DNA of 60,000 nucleotides from Bolinopsis microptera (taxonomy: Eukaryota; Ctenophora; Tentaculata; Lobata; Bolinopsidae). The translations under genes and the position numbers were made by a program. The notes under the pieces were generated by a model that saw only the letters and a program-made list of their open reading frames with translations, searched no databases and was not told the origin of the DNA. Positions 46,201-58,200 of the stretch are shown here, piece after piece; position 1 is the stretch's first letter; each line of letters starts with the position of its first letter. Location: NCBI RefSeq assembly GCF_026151205.1, contig NC_087078.1, forward strand, positions 18,889,765 to 18,949,764, written 5' to 3'.

Positions 46201-49200
46201 CTTGACCCAATGCGTGTCTCTCTCTCTCCCTCCCCTCTTCTTTCTTGATTGTGGAAGGGACAACCACGTTACTTACACAGTTTCCTTTTATTTCTCAATC
46301 ACATGATTCAGTGACCTCCCCAGCCCTCTATATCTTTAACATGATACCTCCCAGGACCATAGTATACCATACTAGACATTTCTTTAACTCCTCGTTACAG
46401 CAAGACTAATACAACACGGAGAAGAAAAGAAATAAAGACAAGATTACGACAGCCATGGACTCTTACAAAAGACTAACAGAAGGAACATCCCGGTTTGATC
46501 TTTCTGAACTATGCATCTTATATCGGTATAGTATTGGTATCTATTTATTACCTATTGTTATTTTTTTATCTTTGCTAGTTAATCAGGTTTTTGGGTACCG
46601 GGCCATCCTGGTTACCCTGCTATGGGCCGTTCCCCTGGCTTATGCAGGTCTAGTTTACCCATATATATATACTTTAAAAAGAGTTGGTGTAACTACAATT
46701 TGGATAAATTGGATTTTTTACTCTCAAAACACTACAAAATTTTAATAATTTCATATCTCCCACAGGATTAGCGGGGGGTGTGAGAAGAGCTAACCCCAGA
46801 GTAAAGAGAACTGAACGTGTTAGTGAGGTAGTGATATAATGTGGTGACTAATCTTAAGGCAATGTTTATCACTCATATTTAAAGACAAAACTTCTAATCA
46901 GCAACCTCAACAGGAAATGGCACGTTTTTATCATTCGTAACTTTTTTCAAGCAATAAATAAGTTGTTCACGGAATTTCGCAATTAGCGCAAAAGGTAACC
47001 GAGGAACTCGTGGATTTGGACAGGGTTTGATTCGTTTAATTACTACCGAGACCATTTTTCTTGTCGATCGGAAAATTATTGATAAAGTTAGTGATAATGT
47101 TAGTGATAAAGTTAGTGATAAAGTTGGTTACAATAATGATACTAGTTACAATATCTAAGACAGTTTCTTAATCTGAGCGAAGTATAAATCGAAACACGTG
47201 ATGACATGACAGCAAGCCGGATTACCTCAAAATGATATTGTAATGACATTTTTATAATCTACGGATTTTTTCTAAACCTCGACAAACGAGCCAAATCTTA
47301 AGTTTTTGTACTGGTTCGATACCATTTACCTTTGATTATAATTAATAATTTTTCTATTTTTGTATTTCATAAAAACATTCCGGACAATAAATGTGCTTTT
47401 ACTACTCCATTGTTCATTAAGCAGAGGAATGAGAATCTATTATATTATGTATCTAGAACTGATGTAAACGACATTTCAATAAATTTAAAATAAAACTAAG
47501 TCACCAACATCCACACCAGGATACAAACTTCCACGATACATTAAGTTTTTTCCAAACAATGATCTAGGTATTCACCAGATCAAATTCCAAAGTCACACTC
47601 ACATACCTGAGCTGAGAAGGAAGACTGTGAAGAGGAGGTTAGCTACAAATGCGGCAGCCTGAAAGTTAGTGACAGCTGCGGAGATAGCCATAGCCATGCA
47701 CCGGCTACTGTAGACTGCCATGTAGGTGTACAGACAGTTTCCTAGGAACTTTCCTATCTGCAAAAAGTTTACTTTACTATCTGAGTCAAAAGTTCGCTTA
47801 AAATTGTCATCAGTTTCGCAGTTTAAAGTAGTCAAACTCAATAGCGCTAGATTTGGAGGACTACAAACTTACACGCTTACAGGTGTTACAAGGTGTTGCA
47901 GGTGTTGCAGGTGTTACAGGTGTTACATGTGTTACAGGTGTTACATGTGTTGCAGGTGTTACAGGTGTTACATGTGTCGCAGGTGTTACAAGTGTTACAG
48001 GTGTTACATGGTGTTACAAGGTGTTACAGGTGTTGCATGTGTTGCAGGGTGTTACAAGGTGTTACAGGTGTTACAGGTGTTACATGTGTTACATGTGTTA
48101 CAGGTGTTACAGGTGTTGCAGGTGTTGCAGGTGTTACAGGTGTTACATGTGTTACAGGTGTTACATGTGTTACATGTGTTACAGGTGTTACAAGGTGTTG
48201 CAGGTGTTACAGGTGTTACAAGGTGTTACAAGTGTTACAGGTGTTACATGGTGTTACAAGGTGTTACAGGTGTTGCATGTGGTGTAAAAACGAAACTGCT
48301 ATTACACGGCAACCGGCTTGACTGGCCTTAACGGGGCGCTCCCTGGTCAAAGGATAGGGCGACTAGAACTAACTGAACCTGTATTAAACAAGGTCTAAAA
48401 CCTAATAAACCGCTCCCGATAAACGAGGAGTTAATAATTAAACGTAGCTGTATAAAACGAGCTACGGGTGCACCTGTCTAAAACAAGATACAAACTTAAT
48501 AATTAAACTCCCGGTAAACGAGGAGATGAGGACTCAGCAACTCGAGGTAGTGGCTGCACGTAGATCTGACAGTGAACTCCGGTGAGCTGCGATGTGGTGA
48601 CTCAGTCTGTTTAAAAACAAGAAAGGTGGAAGGCTGCCGGAGTCTGTATTTTAAACAAGACTTAAATTTAGTGTACTGTACCAAATAAAACGCTCTCGTA
48701 AAACGGTCGAAACTTTATAACTCAAAACCCGACGAATGCCCGGCTACATTTACAGAAGTGTCTATCTCCCAAAATCTCTCCCTTATCTCTAAAAAAGGGC
48801 TCGTAACAATGTGATAAATAAACAAAACCGCCGAACGAACTAAAGATAAGAAAGTAAATGTACGAATATGAAATAGAAACGTGAGATAACATTAAAATAA
48901 AAGTGGCAAAAAAACGATGAATTAAAATATTAAAATGTGAAATAAAACCTAAACTGAGGACTACAAAACTACACCATACTCCCCGGGACAATTTGATCGA
49001 TTTGATCCTCGCCTATAAATGAGGCGTAGATCGAATTGACTAAAACTTTTAAAAAAAACTCCACTAATACAATCAATAATAAATATCCAATAAAATATAT
49101 AAAAAATATAAATATCAAAATACCAATGAAATATCATATCATTATCTGTCCCCTTATCAAAAGAAATAAACTCTATCGATTCGATCCGAATTGACTAAAT

Positions 49201-52200
49201 CCCCACTACAATATAACAATCAATAATAAATATCCAATAAAATTTTAAAAAATATAAGTATCAAAATACCAATGAAATACCATATCATTATCTGTCCCCT
49301 TATCAAAACAAATAAACTCGATCGATTGGATCCGAATTGACTAAATCCCCACTACAATACAATCAATAATAAATATCCAATAAAATTTAAAAAATATAAG
49401 TCTCAAAATACCAATGAAATACCATATCATTATCTGTCCCCTTATCAAAATAAATAAACTAAAATGGCACTCTGTTTAAAACAAGAGGCACTCCCATGAT
49501 GATGGCACTCTGTATCAAACAAGAGGCACTCCCAAGATGTATAGACGAGATTTCTTGTACGTTTCTTCTTCCATACGTTTCTAGACGTCTTCATAAGCAG
49601 TTTCTTTCACGGTTCTCCTCTGACGGAGAATGAGGTAAAGATCCCAGAAGAATTCGGCCGTAACAAAGCCCAGACTCCAGTGCATGTAGTTAATATCAAC
49701 AAGCATATCCTTCAACATATCCAGCATACAACATAATATCCCCATCATGTTTACAAACAGTTTAGCTGTCAAATAACAAGTGCAACAGTACACTGTACAG
49801 AGCAAGGACTGGGCTGATATCAGTCTGTCTAAAACGAGATTAAGACGTCCCAGAATCCTATACTACTATATTCTGAAATAATCAGGCGGACGTAGATCGT
49901 TACGTGGCCTCAGGTTATATCCTCCTATTCGTTGAGTCTCCTGTTCTGGCGTTACGTTTTCTCGTGGTGGAGTAAAGAAGTCCTGCACGACCGATGTAGC
50001 CCCTTCTGTCGACGCTGACGAGGTAGTAGGCGATAATGTCCTAGGTCGTGGTGAATGAGATACACTTCCTCCCGACAAGCTTGTTGGAGGTGTGGGCAAC
50101 CTTCTTGGTGTAGATCGTGTCGTTGACTGAGCATCATCGCTCTGAATCACTATCTGCTTGTCTTGTGCTTTTCGACGCGGAGTCCCCCAGTATTCCTCTT
50201 CCTGGTCGTCATCACTACTGCTATCTATGTCGATAGATGTGTTTCCTTTCATGCTCTTACGAGTTTCATCAGGTTCCTTAGGCTTTTCTGGGGTCCGACG
50301 TGAATACTTATTTGTCTCAAATCTCTTCATTTTGCAAATATTAACGACCTTTTCCACACCCTGTCCTAAGTCAACGACGTACAGGTGGTCATTTATCACT
50401 TTCGTGATTCTGAATGGTCCACGAAACCTTGGCTCGAACTTATGTCTGGGACACTGCACCAGTACAAAACAATGATCACCCTCCTTGAAGTAGGGTCCGT
50501 GTAGGTTGCGATCGTGCTGTTTCGCTGCATAGCCAAAATCTTTCTGGGACTGCTTCCTAACCTTCCAGATGATTCTCTTTAGCTCCATGTGGTTCTTGTA
50601 AACAGCTGCTGCAACAGTACTGGTTCCCTCGGATTCTACCTTCTCCGCTGTCCCCATCACAAAAGTCAATGGTAGGTTAACCTCCCTTCCAAACATCATT
50701 TTGTGAGCAGAAAATCCAGTTCTGCGATTCTTGGAACAGTTAAGGGCAAATGTGACCTTATCTAAGTATAGATCCCAGAGATGTTCCTTATCATCGGGCA
50801 GACAAGTGCGGAGGGCAGTGTTTAACCGCTTGTTGTTATTCTCAGCACGTCCTGTACTCGCTGATTTGTATGAGGTCCCATGAGTTTTTTTACATTCGAA
50901 GGCCTTAAAAACCTCGCCGAAAAACTCAGCTCTGAATCCTGGGTGATTATCCACAATAATCTCTCGACAGACACCAAATCTCCAGATCCAGTTCTTCATG
51001 ATAGCCGCAATGTTCTCCTTTGCAGTTTGAGTGCGCACCGGCACTGCCACCACATAGTTCGACCATGCATCAGAGATAGTCAGGATATAGCGATATCCAC
51101 GCGGCGTTCTTTTCGTGGCACTGGGCACTATGTGATCGACTATGATTGCATCGTTAAAATTGTGGAACATGATGTGATTCAAGGGAGCTTTTAGGTAAGC
51201 TCTAGGTGGTTTCATCTCCCCACATTTGACGCATGCTTTGACAAACAGATCAAATTCTGTTTCCATTTTTGGCCAGTAGAAGTACTGTCTGCATCTCGCA
51301 ACACAAGCGTTAGCACCCGGGTGACAGTACGTAATGTTTTCATGAAACAGTCTCATGATATTTTCTTCACACCTTTCTGGCACTAAGATAAGGTAACGTG
51401 TCTCATCTTCATTCCTTTTTACCCATTTTCTCTTGAGGAGCCCGTCTTCCAATATTATCAGATTAAATTGCTTCCAATATGATAATAATCTTTCAGGAGT
51501 TCTGTTAACCTGTACCATTCCCGTTGCTTAGCAACCACCCATTCTTTAACAACACTAAGAATGGAGTCTGCTTCCTGTTCCCTTCTAATATCGTCCAAAT
51601 CGGGAAGAACTTGAGTGACTGGTTCTGCTGCAGTCTGAGAAATAGCAAAGGTTACTTGTTTTTTAGGTTTGTGGCTCTTTTTGTCACGGGGTGCTTCCAA
51701 ATGATTACAGTAACATCCTGGAGTTCTCTGTGCCTCCGGCTCAGTCTTTCTTAGTATGACAGTTCCATCATGCTCTCTTTCAAACAAAAGTTGCAGGTCT
51801 GTAACTTCATCCTGCAGGTCCAAATCAGAACCCTCTCGAGATACTGTCTCTGCGACATCCTCTATCGCATCACTCAAAGTCAACGTATAGTCAGCATTGT
51901 CAATTATAATCTCTGACTCACTGGGAACTCTTTTCATTTCACATTCCTCGCTTATTGTCCCCTCTGGTTTGCAACCAGATCTTTCCTCAGCTTTAACCGT
52001 GGGCGATTCAATTTCACGACCACAAGCACTAACTCTTCCAGTAAGTTCTTGTGCAGTAGACCTGCGTTCATCATTTCGCGAACACTTATCAAGCCCTATG
52101 TGTCCTCCCTTATCAGTATCTACCACTTCCGTCTGACATCCCATGTCAACTGTCTTCCTCCTGAATGGGAATCTACTCAAGAAGTCACAAAGCGTGTTTT

Positions 52201-55200
52201 TCTTGCCCTCTACATGCTCTATTGAGAAGGTGAAGTTAGCTAGTTCCTGGCACTTTCTGATGAGAGACGGATCAGATTTAGAAAACAACGAGTCAGTAGC
52301 CGATAGTAAACTTTTGCAATCTGTCAAAACTTTGAACTCCGTATTTCTCAGGTACATCTTCCAATGTTGAATCGCCAATACCATCGCATCGAACTCAAGC
52401 TGAGTCTGGCTACGTTCCCTCTTAAACTGTGGGACCGCCTTGCTGTAGAACGCAACTATTCTCCTCTCTCTTCCCCCGTTAACTGGAAGTTCCTGTGAGA
52501 GTGTGGCACCGTACCCATGTTTGCTAGCGTCAACCTGAACCTGGTATGACTTGTAAGGGTCGCTGGTATCTGGAATAGCTAAGATAGTGCTCTGGGCTAC
52601 TGCGTTTTTCAGCTCCTCAAATGCTCTCTGACACTCACTGCTCCATTCAAACTTGGTATCCTTAGCAGTAAGCTGGTGAAGCGGTCTCGCTAACCTACTA
52701 TAGTTCGGGATCCACTTCCGAACATAGTTTAGGGCTCCTAGCACCTCTTGGACCCTCTTACTAGTAGTAGGAACAGGTAACTCAAGTAAGTCCTTGATCC
52801 GGTCTTCTGTGATCTGTATTCCTTCATCACTAACAGATACACCTACGAATGTCACTTTCCTCTTTAGTAACTCGCACTTTTTGGGGGTGAGCTTTAAATT
52901 GGCACTCATCAACCTTCCTAGTAGTATTTCTAGCCTGTTAAGATGATCCTCCACCGATGTAGAGCTCAAAAATAGATCATCTATAAAGAAAATTAGCTGA
53001 TCGATGGGAATAGTGGCCAGCAACTTGTACATCATCCTCGAAAATGCACTACTAGAGTTTTTGTGCCCCATAATCATTCTAGCCCAACAATATGACTTGC
53101 CCCTGTAAAGAAATGCGGTCATTTTCTTTGACTCCTTAGAATACGGAACCTGCCAGAAGCTTTTACTGAGGTCGAAACTTGAAAACAACGTATCTGCTCC
53201 TATCGTGTCTAGCACGTGGTTCAAGTTAGGCAAGGGATACTTCTCATCTAGACATACCTTGTTAAGATTTCTAAGATCAGCTACAAGTCGCCATTGGTCA
53301 GGTGTATTCTTCTTTACCAGAAAAATGGGAGAGTTAAACTCACTGGGCTCAAACGTTGGTTCCACTACACCAACCTTGACCATCTGGTCTATCTGCCTGT
53401 CCATTTCGTCTCTGAGCTTGTAGGCCGTCGGGATGGGCGTAGTCCAGGCAGGTGATGTCCCCTCCTTCAGTTTTATTTCAGTCTCAAACTCTGTACAACA
53501 CCCGATATCAAACTCGTTTCTTGAGAAACACCCTCTATGCTCCCAGATTATCTGCTCAAGACGCTCCCGGTCACTAGCTGTCATCTCTGCTTCAACCTCG
53601 CCAAGTTTCAAGCTCTCGAACAGTTCCCTCTTAGTCCACTGGTCAGTGCAGCTGCTATCCGGTACCCTATCCCTACCTGTAGCGTCCTGAATCCCGGAAA
53701 CGTCCCTGTGTCTCGCTTCAGCCTCAGGCTTTACTATCTTAACACCGTGTATCATGTGATGATCCCCTAGCGGTTTTAAATGTCCTATGACAGTATTTCT
53801 AAATATTTGAATGGGCCTGTCGGTGGCGTTGATGCATTTCACCGGGACAAATTTACCGCGGGAGTGGACTACTGCTGTAGCCATCAAAATGCCTGTACGC
53901 TGCAACCCATTTCTACAATGCGGTTCCATGATGCCCTGATAACTCCCGCCTTTTGCCTGGATTCGGCCTCCTACAAATTGGGCTGTGTTTGGCGGAATCA
54001 CAGTCACCTTCGCACATCTGATCTTGAGCCGATCCTTCACAGTTACGTTAGTAGGCTTCTTTCTGAATCCGATACTATTGCCGTCTTCCAGGGTTAGTTG
54101 GCATTTCTTATAGTCTAATACTATCTTATTGGTCCTGAGAAAATCATCCCCTATAAGAAATTCAGTATCTAATAGGTCTGTAACTATGAAATCATGAGAA
54201 AAGTGACCTCCAGCTATTACAATGTCCATCCGAACACGGCCCTTGATCGGAATCGTGTCCTGAGAAAACGACTTCAGAACCATCTTACAACTACCAACGT
54301 TCTCCTCCAACCCAAGCTTTTTTACTAGCCCCGTAGAAACAATGCTAACAGCTGACCCACTATCTACGAAAAAGAGGACATCAGCACCTCTGCAAAGGCC
54401 TTGAATCAGAATATGTTTCCACGACACTGCATTAACCTGACTACTATCTGGCTCTAATTCTAGAACCTTCCTCCGCGACTGTAATTGGTCAGGTTTGAAC
54501 CAGCCGCGTACCCGTTTAAATGCTCATTCTGGTAGTTCATCTGTTGGTGTTGTCCCGGTACCCTCTCACCCTGGCGTTCAACCCGACTTCCCCAAGTACC
54601 AGATCTATTTGACGGACAGTCTCTCCTGTAATGTCCCACTTGCTGACAACCATAACATACGACAGCTCTCCCTCTTGGAGCTGGAGGTGCAGTGGAGTTT
54701 CCCGTCCTATATCCACCTCTTCCTCTATTGGGAATGCTGGCTGTACCCATCTCTCTACAAACTCGGGCAACATGCCCAGTCTTGTCACACAACTGACACG
54801 TGATTCCTGCCCAACAGTTTTCTGACACGTGACCCGATTTGCCACATTTCTGACAGCCTGTATTTCCCGGCACTGGTTCGCTCCCAACTCCGAACAATGG
54901 CACTCCAGAGAACTCCTCAACCGGTGAAACACTGTCATCTTGCTCCTCCAGAGCCTGTGAGATGTGCTCCTCTTGCACTGCAATTTGTGTCACGTGATCC
55001 AGATTTTCATCTTCACTATCTCCCATCTGCAACAGTCTACGTTTTATCGCTATGTTAGATAAACCAGAAATAAAGGCGGTCACAGCGGCTCCTTCTCGCT
55101 CTAGTCTTGACGAGAATATAATCTCTGCGCTGTCACGTATTCGCTCCGAAAACTGTTCGACTGACTCTCCTGTCTCCTGTTTCATGCGACCAAACTTAGT

Positions 55201-58200
55201 CCTCATTATCCGGGTGTCAGTCGATGGGAAAAGCCTAGTCTTAATGGCAGAAATAAATCTCTTAATATCTCTTTTTTCATCCCCAGTAAACTGAAAGTTA
55301 GAGATCTTCTTGAACAGAGAATTGTCCTCCACTAATCCGCTGATTCTGAGATCTAGGTTGTCACATATACCGGAGAGTCTGACATGATGCTCAAAGCGCA
55401 GCAGAAAGGTACTAAAATCATCCCCTTTTCTGTAACGAGGAGCTTTACTCCCGTGGAACTGACGTGGAGCTCTCTCCTGTGGCCAACTCAGCTCTGGTGA
55501 GCCCACACTAACTTCAGACTCGTCACGTAACCAATCAGAAGCTTCCTTTTTGACAGCTGGTCTACTGAGTTCAACCTTAGCATTGACCGTCATATTAGTC
55601 AACCTTTCTGTGTTCTCAGCCAGGGATTTCCCTATTCGTTTGAACTCTTTTTCCATGTCATACAATGCGATTTTCCTCTCACTGATAGGACCTATATCAT
55701 CTGGTTCCAGTTCATCAAGACTGGCCTCAGCCCTACTGATTTGTTCTTCCAGATCAGCTCTTTGTTTCTTCAAGCTTGTAATATCCGCTTGCAGCTCTAG
55801 CGTACTACCCTGACTTTCCATAACGACCACTTATTACGGCCTCCAGATGGTGTAAAAACGAAACTGCTATTACACGGCAACCGGCTTGACTGGCCTTAAC
55901 GGGGCGCTCCCTGGTCAAAGGATAGGGCGACTAGAACTAACTGAACCTGTATTAAACAAGGTCTAAAACCTAATAAACCGCTCCCGATAAACGAGGAGTT
56001 AATAATTAAACGTAGCTGTATAAAACGAGCTACGGGTGCACCTGTCTAAAACAAGATACAAACTTAATAATTAAACTCCCGGTAAACGAGGAGATGAGGA
56101 CTCAGCAACTCGAGGTAGTGGCTGCACGTAGATCTGACAGTGAACTCCGGTGAGCTGCGATGTGGTGACTCAGTCTGTTTAAAAACAAGAAAGGTGGAAG
56201 GCTGCCGGAGTCTGTATTTTAAACAAGACTTAAATTTAGTGTACTGTACCAAATAAAACGCTCTCGTATAACGGTCGAAAACTTTATAACTCAAAACCCG
56301 ACGAATGTTCGGTTACATTTACAGAAGTGTCTATCTCCCAAAATCTCTCCCTTATCTCTAAAAAAAGGGCTCGTAAAAATGTGATAAATAAACAAACGGC
56401 CGAACGAACTAAAGATAAGAAAGTAAATGTACGAATATGAAATAGAAACGTGAGATAACATTAAAATAAAAGTGGCAAAAAAACCATGAATTAAAATACT
56501 AAAATGTGAAATAAAACCTATACTGAGGATACAAAACTACACCACATGTGTTGCAGGGTGTTACAAGGTGTTACAGGTGTTACAGGTGTTACAGGTGTTG
56601 CAGGTGTTACAGGTGTTACAGGTGTAACATGTGTTACAGGGTGTCCGTCAGTATTGAGGTTCAGTACCGTACAATGTGTCATGAGTCGTCAGTCACTCAG
56701 TCACAGCATAACTACATATAATATATATTTATACCTGTAGTCGCATCTCTATAGTCGTATCTCTGTAGTCCCTGTAGTCGCATCTCTATAGTCGTATCTA
56801 TACTAGGTTTACCCAAGTTAAGTAAAAGTTTAATCGAGATAATATCTCTTCAAAGTCGCTGAATAAGTCGTCAGTCTCAGTATTATATGTGGTGAACAAG
56901 GTAAATACACGACAGATGTCTTACCGTTGGTTGGAGCCCAGCAAGCCAGTACATAGGCACAGTATACAGCACAAGGAACGCCGTGTGAAACGGAAGAGTG
57001 GAGAGAACCTTCGAGAAGAAATAAGGACCTGTGGTGTACAGTCCATCCTCCATTTCACGGTAAAATATTTCCCGCTCGGCGTTAAACTTGGCTATCGTGT
57101 CCAGGATCACAATGAAGGGGTACAGACCTCCCATTATGAAAAACAGGCCCTGAAGATGTACAAATTATTATGTTTTTTTAACTAAGGGACTCTTAATCGA
57201 AATGAATACTTAAAAAATCGTGTGATTTTACAGCTGTGATGAATACCAAACTGTGTAACAATTTAAAAAATCACTTTGCAGTGATAATATTCGTTTATTT
57301 CACATCTAACAGTTACATTTCGAGCCCTTGGCTGCCTGTCTTTGCGGCCGAGATAAAGTAATAATTGTTCCGTTTTCCCAATTTTAGCAGATCAAAGTGT
57401 TTCCAAGATCACGTGCCTAGCAATTCATTCGCACATTTCGGTTTCGTGTACTGGAAATTGTTAGTTAACGTGATACGCGTCTCGTGCCCTTTGTGCACAC
57501 TGCAGTATGACTTTAATATCACGTTTACCAACTTTTCTTTATATATCAAAAGGACTCAATATGTTAATTATATCACGCAATGATAATTTTGACATCTTGT
57601 TAACCTTATTGATGACATTATCACTTCGAGATGGCCAGGCCTACTCTCATGCTGTATGTGATGATTAACTCTGAAAAACTAGGGACAACTGGGGAATGAT
57701 CCCAGAACCTCGAGATTTCGCGTCTCTTGCTCTACCAATTGAGCTACTGACCCTGATTCTCAGAGCGAAATCACCACTCATATACAGCACAATTTCATGC
57801 TTTGTGTGGAATATCATTTATCAGTTATTTAGAATATATATTCGCATTTATCCACACTATATTTACATTACACGTACAACGTGATATCGTTATCAGTGCA
57901 GTGTGTACAACACCAACTACACCGATCAATTGCCAATCTGCGAAACATTTTAATTATTATTATCACTTCGAGATGGCCAGGCCTACTCTCATGCTGTCTA
58001 CATGTAATAATAATTAAAATGTTTCGCAGATTGGCAATTGATCGGTGTAGTTGGTGTTGTACACACTGCACTGATAACGATATCACGTTGTACGTGTAAT
58101 GTAAATATAGTGTGGATAAATGCGAATATATATTCTAAATAACTGATTATTGATGACAGTATGAATGATTAGCTCACTAATTTATACGCTAAGTATTACC

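Larger units (their letters stand above)
48280..56544 (-). mobile_element. Complete Ty3/Gypsy LTR retrotransposon, 8265 bp
   Basis: Two 697-bp LTRs (48280-48976 and 55848-56544), each beginning TGGTGTA and ending TACACCA, flank gag, protease-RT-RNase H and integrase frames on the minus strand. A 4-bp direct repeat, CATG, lies immediately outside both ends (48276-48279 and 56545-56548). The LTRs differ at only about a dozen positions by eye, pointing to a recent insertion. The element lies in the sense orientation within an ABCG intron and splits the 10-bp minisatellite. The first bases inside the 5' LTR (TCTGGAGGCCG) would hold the tRNA primer site; I could not assign the tRNA. Confidence 0.95.

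Noticed and set aside
47726-48331. Long overlapping open frames in all three plus-strand registers through the ggtgttacag array
   Set aside because: They exist only because the short repeat has no stop codon; the composition is pure repeat (VLQVLQ, CYRCYR) and there is no start or splice support.
56064-56294. Repeated 76- and 62-codon minus-strand frames (also 48496-48684)
   Set aside because: They are the same stretch in the two LTRs; no retroelement family protein is encoded in LTRs of this type.
57868-58099. Two nearly identical 72-codon frames on opposite strands
   Set aside because: A direct consequence of the perfect 143-bp inverted repeat; not genes.
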